A stretch of 9,072 bases of DNA from Lachnospiraceae bacterium UBA1748 (GCA_002314855.1 DCHQ01000055.1:3685-12756), one strand, 5' to 3'; positions 1 through 6,423 are shown, numbered from the stretch's first letter. Notes: generated by a model from the letters alone, not told the origin. Program-made: numbers and translations.

Positions 1-622
1 TAAGTGCACAAACACCACCACAAAGTACTGCCTGCTCACCGAAGAGGTCTGTCTCTGTCTCTGTTCTGAATGTTGTCTCAAGAACACCAGCTCTAGCTCC
101 ACCGATTGCAAGTGCGTAAGCAAGTGCCTTATCAAGTGCCTTACCTGTAGCATCCTGATGTACAGCTACGAGACAAGGAACACCCTTACCAACCTGGTAC
201 TCTGAACGTACTGTATGACCTGGTCCCTTAGGAGCGATCATTGTAACGTCAACATCCTTAGGTGGGTTAATACAACCAAAGTGAATGTTGAAACCGTGAG
301 CAAACATAAGCATGTTACCAGCCTCAAGGTTTGGCTCGATATCCTTCTTGTACATATCAGCCTGGAGCTCATCATTGATAAGAATCATGATAACGTCAGC
401 CTTCTTAGCTGCCTCTGCTGCTGTATAAACTTCGAATCCCTGCTTAACAGCCTTATCCCAGCTCTTAGATCCTTCATAAAGACCAATGATAACGTTGCAT
501 CCTGACTCCTTAGCGTTAAGGGCATGTGCATGACCCTGGCTACCGTAGCCAATAACTGCGATTGTCTTGCCTTCAAGTTCTGCAAGGTTACAATCTTCCT
601 GGTAATAAATCTTATTAGCCAT
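1..622 (-). CDS. ilvC: Ketol-acid reductoisomerase, N-terminal 207 codons (cut by left edge)
   Basis: IlvC converts acetolactate or acetohydroxybutyrate to the 2,3-dihydroxy acids, using Mg2+ and a nicotinamide cofactor, in Val/Leu/Ile synthesis. The frame is open from ATG at 622 to the window edge, so the C-terminal part is missing. Visible landmarks: Rossmann cofactor loop GYGSQGHAHA at residues 25-34; catalytic His109 in FAHGFNI; APKGPGHTVR at 130-139; Mg2+ ligands Asp192 and Glu196 in TETDLFGEQ. The start is supported by a TCCTCCT complement (AGGAGGA) at 631-637, 8 nt upstream. The cofactor-specificity loop reads GLYEGSKSW (47-55), with Glu50 after Tyr49 where many class I enzymes have Arg (GLRxGSxSW type). 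It is the last visible operon gene, 87 bp after ilvN copy 2. That gap holds a TATAAT at 657-662 without a good -35 and an interrupted hairpin at 667-689. Lysine codons are almost all AAG, suggesting high expression. Family assignment is essentially certain. Confidence 0.97.
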   Translation of the reverse strand, partial: MANKIYYQEDCNLAELEGKTIAVIGYGSQGHAHALNAKESGCNVIIGLYEGSKSWDKAVKQGFEVYTAAEAAKKADVIMILINDELQADMYKKDIEPNLEAGNMLMFAHGFNIHFGCINPPKDVDVTMIAPKGPGHTVRSEYQVGKGVPCLVAVHQDATGKALDKALAYALAIGGARAGVLETTFRTETETDLFGEQAVLCGGVCAL

Positions 623-709
623 TTTTAATTTCCTCCTAGAAACCATTAAATTAAATATTATAATAAGCTATTAGCATTATGCTGCTAGCAAATTGTACTG
701 AAAATAAAA

Positions 710-1213
710 TTAATCATCAAGCCATACAACATCGCCATCGCCTCGCGAAAGACCTGTAAGACCTGTTCGAGCGAGCTCAAGGATATTGTATCCATCAATC
801 ATAGTAAGGAATGATTCTATCTTAGATGTGTTACCTGTGATTTCAAAAATCATACTGTTAGGCTGAACGTCAACTGCTTTACACTTGAATAAGTTAGCCA
901 CAGCGATGATGCTCTGTCTGCTTTCTGGAGTAACCTCCACCTTAACAAGGCAAAGCTCATAAAATACTGATGCTTCTGGCTCAAGAACCTTGATGCTACG
1001 AACATCAACAAGCTTCTCAACCTGCTTCTCAATCTGCTCGAGAACATCCTCATCACCTGAAGCCACAATTGTGATACGTGAATATCTTGGATCAGCTGTA
1101 ACACCAGCTGTGATACTTTCTATATTATAACCTCTTCTGGAAAAAAGACCTGAAATACGGCTAAGTACACCAGAAGTATTGTCTGCTAATAACTGAAATA
1201 CTTTTTTATTCAT
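710..1213 (-). CDS. ilvN: Acetolactate synthase small (regulatory) subunit, copy 2
   Basis: This is a regulatory subunit of acetohydroxyacid synthase: it activates the catalytic IlvB subunit and confers feedback inhibition by branched-chain amino acids. It has 167 residues, the normal size for the family. An N-terminal ACT domain (about residues 4-78) carries the signature NTSGVLSRISGLFSRRGYN (12-30) followed by IESI; Asn12, Gly15 and Asn30 correspond to valine-site positions Asn11, Gly14 and Asn29 of E. coli IlvH. LEQIEKQVEKLVDV and the C-terminal ARTGLTGLSRGDG are also canonical. Of the two small subunits here it is closer to the textbook sequence. The ATG at 1213 has an AAAGG at 1225-1229, a weak site with long (11 nt) spacing, so translation may be lower than for its neighbours. 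It lies 81 bp downstream of copy 1 and 87 bp upstream of ilvC, clearly within the operon. Confidence 0.93.
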   Translation of the reverse strand: MNKKVFQLLADNTSGVLSRISGLFSRRGYNIESITAGVTADPRYSRITIVASGDEDVLEQIEKQVEKLVDVRSIKVLEPEASVFYELCLVKVEVTPESRQSIIAVANLFKCKAVDVQPNSMIFEITGNTSKIESFLTMIDGYNILELARTGLTGLSRGDGDVVWLDD

Positions 1214-1294
1214 TGTAAGTCTAACCTTTACTATATAAATATACCAAAAAATATGTTACCACATTATTGTTAAAAGTCAATTGACCACCTATAT

Positions 1295-1771
1295 TTATTC
1301 GCACTTACCAAGCGCAAGAGTGCCTGTTCTTGCAACTTCAGCTATACTTACTTCATTAAGCATGCTAATCATAAGTTTTATCTTATCAGGTGTATCACAT
1401 ATCTGAATCATCATCTGTGTTTTGCTCATATCAACTATCTGAGCATTCATGATTTCGCATGTCTCCATGATGTCCCTACGATTGTTTTTGTTGTATTTAA
1501 CCTTAATAAGCATTAACTCTCTTGTTATTGCCTGATTTTCTTCAAAAGTTTTAACCTTAATAACATCAAGCTTCTTATTAAGCTGCTTCTCAATCTGTTC
1601 AAGAAGCTGAGGTGTTCCCGAAGATACAATAGTCATCACAGATACATCTTTTTCATCAGTCTCGCCCACAGCAAGTGAATCGATATTGAAGCATCTACGA
1701 GCAAATAATCCTGCTACTTTGTTGAGTACACCGCTTCTATTTTCTACCAATACAGAGAATATTCTATTCAT
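1295..1771 (-). CDS. ilvN: Acetolactate synthase small (regulatory) subunit, copy 1 (divergent)
   Basis: This is a second regulatory subunit of acetohydroxyacid synthase, 158 residues, directly downstream of ilvB. I chose the ATG at 1771 over an upstream in-frame ATG at 1843 because the latter lies inside ilvB, because the protein from 1771 begins MNRIFSVLVENRSGVLNKVA like other IlvN/IlvH proteins, and because an AAGGAGGAG lies at about 1778-1786, overlapping the ilvB stop codon (gap 13 bp). Termination and initiation are therefore probably coupled. The ACT domain keeps Asn11, Gly14 and Asn29 (E. coli IlvH valine-site numbering), but the usual RRGYNIES reads RRCFNIDS, and the C-terminus ends ARTGTLALGKCE without the usual GLSRGD motif. 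It is clearly diverged from the copy at 710-1213, not a recent duplicate. It may form a mixed regulatory dimer with it or respond to a different amino acid; that is inference. Confidence 0.92.
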   Translation of the reverse strand: MNRIFSVLVENRSGVLNKVAGLFARRCFNIDSLAVGETDEKDVSVMTIVSSGTPQLLEQIEKQLNKKLDVIKVKTFEENQAITRELMLIKVKYNKNNRRDIMETCEIMNAQIVDMSKTQMMIQICDTPDKIKLMISMLNEVSIAEVARTGTLALGKCE

Positions 1772-1784
1772 ATTCGGCTCCTCC

Positions 1785-3398
1785 TTATACAAGATCCATT
1801 GGATCAATGAGTACTTCCATGAGGTACGACTCATCCTTCGCAAGGAATTCTTCTATTGCACCATCTATTTCTTTATCATTAGATACTCTGACAAACTTCA
1901 TATCATAAGCTGATACAAGCTTCTCAAGATCAGGACTTCCATCAAGATCAACTACGCTATACTTATCCTTGTAAGTAAAATGCTGATACTGACGTACCAT
2001 ACCAAGGTAGTTATTCTTAAGAACTACAATCTTAACATTAGCGCCATGCTGACGCATAGTAGCAAGCTCCATCATAGACATCTGGAAAGAGCCATCACCA
2101 CATACTGCTATAACCTGAGCCTTTGGCTTGGCAAGCTTAGCACCCATAGCTGCTGGAATTGAATAACCCATTGTACCCATACCACCACTTGTAAGGAATC
2201 GTCCATTCTTTACCTTGTGATACTTACATGACCATATCTGATTCTGACCTACATCGGCCACATATATACCGTCGTCTTTCATCTTGTCAGAAAGCTTAGT
2301 AATAAGAAGGGCTGGATCAACGAAACCAGGATGCTTCTCTCTCTTAATAGCCATTTCTTTCTTATAGCCATTAAGTGTCTTAATCCAGTTACTAAAATCA
2401 CCATCCATCTCGTACTCAAGAAGGTCTGATAATATGCTCTTGGCATCACCAACTATTGGTATATTAGGACCTGCATTCTTACCAATTTCAGCAGAGTCAA
2501 CATCGATATGTACAAGTACTGTATTCTCAGTAATAGTTTCAGTCTTATTAACTGCTCTGTCGGCCACTCTAGCACCAATCATGATAATAAGATCCGCTTC
2601 CTTCATTGCTCTGTTAGCGCAAGGGAAACCATTGTTACCAACCATACCATAATATAATGGGTTGTCTGATGACATAGCACTAATACCCATCATAGTAGAA
2701 ACAACAGGAATCTGGAACTCAGCAACAAGCTCACGAAGTTCCTTCTGAGCATGGCTAAGAAGAATACCACCGCCTGCACAAATAAGAGGTTTCTTGGCTG
2801 CCTCAAGTTCTTTAATAACCTTCTTAATCTGAAGAGCATTACCCTTGACTGTTGGCTTGTAAGTACGAAGCTTAATCTCAGCTGGATACTCAAAATCACG
2901 AATAGTAGCGTTCTGAATATCGAAAGGTATATCTATTAAAACTGGTCCTTTACGACCTGTGTTAGCAATATAAAAAGCTTCCTTGAAAACTCTAGGAATA
3001 TCCTTAACATCCTTAATAAGGTAGCTGTACTTAACAAATGACTCCACTGCTCCAGTAATATCAGCCTCCTGGAATACATCGCTACCAAGCTGATCAGTCT
3101 TAACCTGACCTGTAATACATACAAGTGGAATACTATCAGCAAATGCTGTAGCAACACCTGTAATAAGATTAGTAGCACCCGGACCAGAAGTTACAGCGCA
3201 GACTCCGACCTTGCCTGTTACTCTTGCATAACCACTTGCTGCATGAGCTGCATTCTGCTCAGTACGTATAAGTATTGTATCGATACTAGAATCAACTATG
3301 CTGTCATAAAATGGACATATAGCTACTCCTGGATATCCAAATACATATTCAACCTTTTCTTTTTCAAGGCATTTAATTATCGCATCTGCTCCATTCAT
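1785..3398 (-). CDS. ilvB: Acetolactate synthase large (catalytic) subunit
   Basis: This ThDP- and FAD-dependent enzyme condenses two pyruvates, or pyruvate and 2-oxobutyrate, to acetolactate or acetohydroxybutyrate: the first committed step to Val/Leu and the second to Ile. At 537 residues it is at the short end for the family. Visible: N-terminal PYR domain with GYPGVAICPFYD (21-32) and the ThDP-activating Glu47 in RTEQNAAHA; SGPGATNLITG (71-81); substrate-site Phe109 in SDVFQEADITG; central FAD-type domain with GARVADRAV (275-283); C-terminal PP domain with ThDP motif GDGSFQ (434-439) ending in KNN (461-463). Departures from E. coli-type sequences: GYPGG is GYPGV, RHEQ is RTEQ, GARFDDR is GARVADR, and the GMVRQW motif has Tyr471 in place of Trp. 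ATG 3398 has AAGGAG at 3408-3413, 9 nt away. Two adjacent ilvN genes point to the anabolic enzyme rather than a fermentative AlsS. Confidence 0.95.
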   Translation of the reverse strand: MNGADAIIKCLEKEKVEYVFGYPGVAICPFYDSIVDSSIDTILIRTEQNAAHAASGYARVTGKVGVCAVTSGPGATNLITGVATAFADSIPLVCITGQVKTDQLGSDVFQEADITGAVESFVKYSYLIKDVKDIPRVFKEAFYIANTGRKGPVLIDIPFDIQNATIRDFEYPAEIKLRTYKPTVKGNALQIKKVIKELEAAKKPLICAGGGILLSHAQKELRELVAEFQIPVVSTMMGISAMSSDNPLYYGMVGNNGFPCANRAMKEADLIIMIGARVADRAVNKTETITENTVLVHIDVDSAEIGKNAGPNIPIVGDAKSILSDLLEYEMDGDFSNWIKTLNGYKKEMAIKREKHPGFVDPALLITKLSDKMKDDGIYVADVGQNQIWSCKYHKVKNGRFLTSGGMGTMGYSIPAAMGAKLAKPKAQVIAVCGDGSFQMSMMELATMRQHGANVKIVVLKNNYLGMVRQYQHFTYKDKYSVVDLDGSPDLEKLVSAYDMKFVRVSNDKEIDGAIEEFLAKDESYLMEVLIDPMDLV

Positions 3399-3422
3399 AA
3401 ATATCTGCTCCTTATATATTAG

Positions 3423-3443
3423 TTACATCCTAACGATTAACAT
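3423..3443 (-). CDS. Candidate six-codon leader peptide MLIVRM upstream of ilvB
   Basis: Between the predicted ilvB promoter and its ribosome binding site the minus strand reads ATG TTA ATC GTT AGG ATG TAA: Met-Leu-Ile-Val-Arg-Met-stop. Leu, Ile and Val, the three end products of the operon, are encoded back to back, which recalls leader peptides of ilv attenuators. Against it: the only Shine-Dalgarno-like stretch (AGGA, 3448-3451) is just 3 nt from the ATG, no terminator hairpin follows, and Leu/Ile/Val codons are common in AT-rich DNA. Treat it as a lead, not an established gene. Confidence 0.3.
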   Translation of the reverse strand: MLIVRM

Positions 3444-3452
3444 AAATCCTAA

Positions 3453-3466
3453 AAAGTATATACTTT
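3453..3466. promoter_or_regulatory. 14-bp perfect palindrome at the ilvB transcript start (candidate operator)
   Basis: The sequence AAAGTATATACTTT is a perfect inverted repeat. It sits about 10 bp downstream of the predicted -10 element, around +3 to +17 of the ilvB transcript, where a bound repressor would block transcription. Adjoining it, the heptamer ATCCTAA occurs twice on the plus strand (3427-3433 and 3446-3452), 19 bp apart or about two helical turns. No known regulator site (for example the CodY box) matches. AT-rich palindromes arise easily by chance. Confidence 0.35.
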
Positions 3467-3475
3467 AACTAGAAT

Positions 3476-3504
3476 AATATACTATATTTTAAGGATTCAC
3501 GCAA
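3476..3504 (-). promoter_or_regulatory. Predicted sigma-A-type promoter of the ilv operon
   Basis: On the minus strand TTGCGT (3499-3504) and TATATT (3476-3481) are separated by exactly 17 bp. This gives a start near 3469 and a leader of about 70 nt before the ilvB ATG. The leader is too short for a T-box. The -10 is a five-of-six match; the -35 keeps only the TTG core plus chance similarity. A TATACT nearer the gene (within 3453-3466) lacks a reasonable -35. Confidence 0.45.
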
Positions 3505-3587
3505 TACAAAGGGCGTAGGCTTGAATATTTATACTAATTATGATAAATTGATAAACGTGATTTACATAATACTTGAGATGGTGGACT

Positions 3588-4094
3588 ATGAAAAAGACTA
3601 ATATTTATTCTATGACTATTAAGAAAATAACTTTAGCAGTTATGCTTATACTTACAGTAGCTGTTCTCACTGCTTGTTCCAAGCAGCAGCCTGTGGACGA
3701 TAAGGCTACGTATAAGGCCGAGCTTACTGAGTACTATAACCAGATTAATACAGCAAGCGTCTCTATTAATAATATTGACGTTAGTCAGCCTGGAGGAGCA
3801 ACTCTCCTACTTAGTTGCCTCGACTCTATGCAGCAATCGTTTAACGGACTTGCTAATATGAGCGTGCCATCAAGATATGAGCCGCTGCAGCCACTAACAA
3901 AGGAAGCAAATGAATCATTTAATCAGGCCTATCTCATTTATCACGAAATATATGGTGGCGAAAATCTTGAGAATTTTGATGCTGACAAAGCTATTGTAGC
4001 TGCGACTTATTATCAGGAAGCCATGAACAAACTGGTTCAGCTTGGCAAATCAATTATGTCGGATGAGAATCCTGAATCCGTAAGTCAAAATTAA
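3588..4094 (+). CDS. Small predicted lipoprotein of unknown function
   Basis: I do not recognise the family. The protein is 168 residues from ATG 3588. A basic n-region (MKK, later IKK), a hydrophobic core (about 14-26) and lipobox LTAC with Cys30 indicate export and lipid anchoring on the outer face of the membrane. The mature part is about 138 residues, probably helical, rich in Gln, Asn, Tyr and acidic residues, with a Gly-Gly turn at QPGGA. It has no catalytic motif I can see. A TTG at 3573 could extend it by five residues (MRWWT), and an ATG at 3612 could shorten it. I prefer 3588 because GGTGG lies just upstream (tight spacing) and a Lys-Lys n-region follows. It is a lone plus-strand gene, divergent from ilvB and convergent with the next operon, so it is likely its own transcription unit. 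I found no convincing promoter in 3505-3587. Confidence 0.8.
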   Translation: MKKTNIYSMTIKKITLAVMLILTVAVLTACSKQQPVDDKATYKAELTEYYNQINTASVSINNIDVSQPGGATLLLSCLDSMQQSFNGLANMSVPSRYEPLQPLTKEANESFNQAYLIYHEIYGGENLENFDADKAIVAATYYQEAMNKLVQLGKSIMSDENPESVSQN

Positions 4095-4117
4095 ATTAAA
4101 ACACACTGAGAAAAAAT

Positions 4118-4160
4118 AAAGCATATTCTATAAGGTAATTCCTTTTAGAATATGCTTTTT
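4118..4160. terminator. Strong bidirectional intrinsic terminator
   Basis: A 13-bp perfect stem (AAAGCATATTCTA at 4118-4130 with its complement at 4146-4158) closes a 15-nt loop that can itself pair AAGG with CCTT. On the plus strand it is followed by T-rich TTTTTATTT, ending the lipoprotein transcript 24 bp after its stop. On the minus strand it is followed by TTTATTTTTT, ending the CmpB-like gene operon that stops at 4193. One hairpin thus serves both convergent units. Confidence 0.9.
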
Positions 4161-4192
4161 ATTTACAGTATATAATCTTTATAGTACGTTCG

Positions 4193-5074
4193 TTATTCTT
4201 GCTCTAACGAGTCATCATCGTCATCATTATCATCCTGTATATCATCATCCTTACCTGATGATACAGCCTGCTTGATTTTATCAATAAGCTCACTATAGGT
4301 GGTTGACTTGAATATTGGATAAACCTTAAGAAATCTTGACTCAAGATCAACGAATTTGCTGTTAACACCCTTCATCTTAACAACTAATCTCTTACCACTT
4401 CTTACAATACGGAACTTGTCGAGTTTTTTCTTCTTTTCATTAAGTGTATCAAGCTTGCCGTCCACATAGTTATCCCATGCATCGTATATTTCCTTACATT
4501 TTCTGTTAAGGTTACACATACTAATAGTAGTAAATGCAGCGTCGCAAAGGAAAAATATCCATATACCGCAGGCAAGATAAAACTGAACTCGTGATGGAAC
4601 CATTGAAACATATCCAAGTACAAGCGGATGTAATACCTTAATCATAAATAAAATGGCTATACCAAAGAAAATACCTGATATAACACTTATTCGACCGTTG
4701 ATATTAAGTGGATAATAACTATAATCCCAGTATCTTGCATGGAACAGTTTCTCGAGAGTATAGCTTGTCACATACTCCACAAGACAGGTAACTAACGCTG
4801 ATAAAAAGAATATTTTAAATGGACTATCAATACCCTGAAGCAGGTAGGCACTAAATAGTGGAACTACTGCGTATATTGGGCAATACGGGCCAATAAAACA
4901 GCCTCTGTTCATGAACTTACCCTGCTCTGCTAAAGAGAACACTGTAGATTCATAAAACCAGCCAATAAAGGCATATACTATCATGCATAAAGTTAATGTT
5001 GGGAATGTCATTCCCATAAATCGAAAATATGATAAAGAGAAGCTAGTCTCTGGTAAAGTACTTAATAAAATCAT
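4193..5074 (-). CDS. CmpB-like multi-pass membrane protein (putative ABC transporter permease family)
   Basis: The protein has 293 residues. The N-terminal ~190 residues are hydrophobic with about five membrane segments. They contain the pattern GWFYESTVFSL followed by NRGCFIGPYCPIY and later CLVEYVTSY and ARYWDYS, which I recognise as the PF06541 (ABC_trans_CmpB, formerly DUF1113) family common in Lachnospiraceae. Despite the family name no transport substrate is established and no ATPase partner is encoded here. After the last membrane segment (about 162-182) there is a basic cytoplasmic region (about 188-240) and an extremely acidic tail, with Asp runs from about residue 277 ending DDDDDSLEQE. 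It overlaps the upstream HD gene by 4 bp (ATGA at 5071-5074), so translation is probably coupled. Internal Met codons at residues 20 and 22 are alternative starts, but the coupled ATG fits best. It is the last gene of the operon before the terminator at 4118-4160. Confidence 0.82.
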   Translation of the reverse strand: MILLSTLPETSFSLSYFRFMGMTFPTLTLCMIVYAFIGWFYESTVFSLAEQGKFMNRGCFIGPYCPIYAVVPLFSAYLLQGIDSPFKIFFLSALVTCLVEYVTSYTLEKLFHARYWDYSYYPLNINGRISVISGIFFGIAILFMIKVLHPLVLGYVSMVPSRVQFYLACGIWIFFLCDAAFTTISMCNLNRKCKEIYDAWDNYVDGKLDTLNEKKKKLDKFRIVRSGKRLVVKMKGVNSKFVDLESRFLKVYPIFKSTTYSELIDKIKQAVSSGKDDDIQDDNDDDDDSLEQE

Positions 5075-5541
5075 TTCTTAATCCTTCCATATACCGTTTC
5101 TTTCATGGCACACAGCTTATCAGCTGCGCATAATATCTTACCCTCTCTTGACCTTGGGAATCTTGGAGTAAGAGGGAACATATGATGCTTAATCATATCT
5201 CGCTCTGTTGCCGAAAGGTAATAATCCATCTTGGCATTCTTAAGCGCCTTGCCAGGATGTGTATATCCATGTATTGAATTAGCCCATGATTTTTCATGCC
5301 AGTCATACAGAAAATAGTCATGTAGAAGTGCTCCTCTTATAAGCTCTGCTTCATTGACCTCAATGCCGAGCTTGTATGACATATAGTAGGCTGTATATGC
5401 CACATTAACACAGTGATCCATAACAGACGTTGTGCCATGCATCATATATTTCTTATTGTCTTTATATCTAGGACCATTGTAGGTCTCTTTAAATATCTTC
5501 CAAAAAAGCTGTTCCTTATCCTCAGGTAATCTTCCGCTCAT
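5071..5541 (-). CDS. HD-domain metal-dependent phosphohydrolase
   Basis: The protein has 156 residues, almost entirely one HD domain. The metal-binding pattern is complete: His43 (SVMDHCVNVA), His74-Asp75 (GALLHDYFLYDWH), a His pair at 119-120 (KHHMFP) and Asp141 (CAADKLCA). Such enzymes hydrolyse phosphoester bonds of nucleotides or related compounds; the substrate cannot be told from the sequence. The HGYTHPGKAL segment (91-100) and the MFPLTPRFPRSREGKI loop match small clostridial HD proteins annotated only as HD domain-containing. No signal peptide is present, so it is cytosolic. The start at 5541 has AGGGG at about 5550-5554. It begins 18 bp after the methyltransferase stop and overlaps the CmpB-like gene by 4 bp, so it is the middle gene of a three-gene operon. 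Confidence 0.88.
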   Translation of the reverse strand: MSGRLPEDKEQLFWKIFKETYNGPRYKDNKKYMMHGTTSVMDHCVNVAYTAYYMSYKLGIEVNEAELIRGALLHDYFLYDWHEKSWANSIHGYTHPGKALKNAKMDYYLSATERDMIKHHMFPLTPRFPRSREGKILCAADKLCAMKETVYGRIKK

Positions 5542-5559
5542 AATACGCCCCTAACTATA

Positions 5560-6375
5560 TTATTTCTGCAAAATATCAACCGTGTGTGCCGCAGCGCCTA
5601 TCATATCCTGACGCTCTGCAATACTTTCAACGTACTTCACGAATATGTCAAACTCCTGATCAGTCATATTCTTAAGTACTGGCCTAATATAATTGGCCGG
5701 ACCATCTGGTGTAATGAGTTTAATTCGATGTAAGCCCTGCTTCTCATTCATAGAATTAATGTCATCCACTGAAACAAACTCGTACAAATCCTCTTCCTTA
5801 GAATGACAATGAAAATCCTCATCCAGCCTATATCCGTTATAGCAATCAAGAAGGTGTCCTTCTTTTAATGCGTACATAACTATGCCATAATCATTCATCA
5901 GGTAAGCAACCATCAGTATACCATCTGGCTTCATAACACGCTTTGCTTCTGCCAAAGCCTGAAGCTTCTCTTCCATAGAAAAAAGATGATACATCGGTCC
6001 GAAAAGAAGAACTATATCAAAGCTATCTGACGGATACTTCTTAAGATTAAGAGCATTGCCCTGCCTAGCCTTTATCTTGTCACACTTTTGCTTCATACGA
6101 GTAAGATTATGCTTAACAAGCTCTATAGCTGATACATCGTAGCCATCCATCGCAAGCGGTACAGAGTACGCTCCGGTTCCTGCACCTATATCCAAAATAG
6201 ATACGCTGCTATTTGGAATATTTATGGTGCCAGTCTCCTTAATTCGTTTCGCCTTTATAACCTCTATCATCTCGTAAATGTATTTCAAGGTTATAATATG
6301 CTCCACCTGACCATGTCTCGACTGAAGCCTTTTATCCTCATTAAATTTGTTGTAATGTTCTTCAATTATATTCAT
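5560..6375 (-). CDS. Class I SAM-dependent methyltransferase
   Basis: The protein has 271 residues. A Rossmann methyltransferase core carries motif I ILDIGAGTGAYSVPLA (60-75), an acidic residue Glu85 ending strand 2 (VSAIEL) that should bind the SAM ribose, GNALNL (106-111) near the adenine, and FDIVLLFGPMYHL (119-131) as the post-motif with a Pro-Met-Tyr in place of the xPPY of DNA/RNA amino-methylases. That argues for a small-molecule or other substrate. An N-terminal helix region containing SRHGQVE (19-25) precedes the core; a C-terminal helical cap follows. No substrate can be assigned. It is first in the operon with the HD hydrolase and CmpB-like protein. The ATG at 6375 has no Shine-Dalgarno sequence, and the predicted -10 ends only 9 nt upstream (see promoter 6385-6413). 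The N-terminus looks family-like, so I keep this start. Confidence 0.88.
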   Translation of the reverse strand: MNIIEEHYNKFNEDKRLQSRHGQVEHIITLKYIYEMIEVIKAKRIKETGTINIPNSSVSILDIGAGTGAYSVPLAMDGYDVSAIELVKHNLTRMKQKCDKIKARQGNALNLKKYPSDSFDIVLLFGPMYHLFSMEEKLQALAEAKRVMKPDGILMVAYLMNDYGIVMYALKEGHLLDCYNGYRLDEDFHCHSKEEDLYEFVSVDDINSMNEKQGLHRIKLITPDGPANYIRPVLKNMTDQEFDIFVKYVESIAERQDMIGAAAHTVDILQK

Positions 6376-6384
6376 ACGGTGACA

Positions 6385-6413
6385 AGTATAACATAGAAGA
6401 TTTTTATAAACAA
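6385..6413 (-). promoter_or_regulatory. Predicted promoter of the methyltransferase operon giving a (near-)leaderless mRNA
   Basis: On the minus strand TTGTTT (6408-6413) and TATACT (6385-6390) are spaced by exactly 17 bp. The -10 is a five-of-six match and the -35 keeps TTG. A start 5-9 nt downstream falls at about 6377-6380, leaving 0-5 nt of leader before the ATG at 6375, consistent with the absence of a ribosome binding site there. Confidence 0.5.
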
Positions 6414-6423
6414 ATGTTGCATA

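Noticed and set aside
215..505. Plus-strand open frame over ilvC
   Set aside because: It is antisense to a fully conserved ilvC reading frame and has no ribosome binding site or recognisable content.
667..689. Hairpin before ilvC as an attenuator or terminator
   Set aside because: The stem is interrupted by a 2-nt internal loop (4 + 3 bp) and is not followed by a T tract.
1275..1285. TTGACT and 10-bp palindrome GTCAATTGAC between the two ilvN genes, as an internal promoter or operator
   Set aside because: No good -10 lies at 16-18 bp from the TTGACT; the nearest (CATATT) needs 19 bp. The palindrome is short and may be chance.
1686..1913. Plus-strand open frame across the ilvB/ilvN junction
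   Set aside because: It is antisense to two confident genes; the hydrophobic content comes from AT-rich complement.
3399..3572. T-box riboswitch or CodY site upstream of ilvB
   Set aside because: The predicted leader is only about 70 nt, with no specifier stem, T-box core or terminator, and no AATTTTCWGAAAATT-like box is present.
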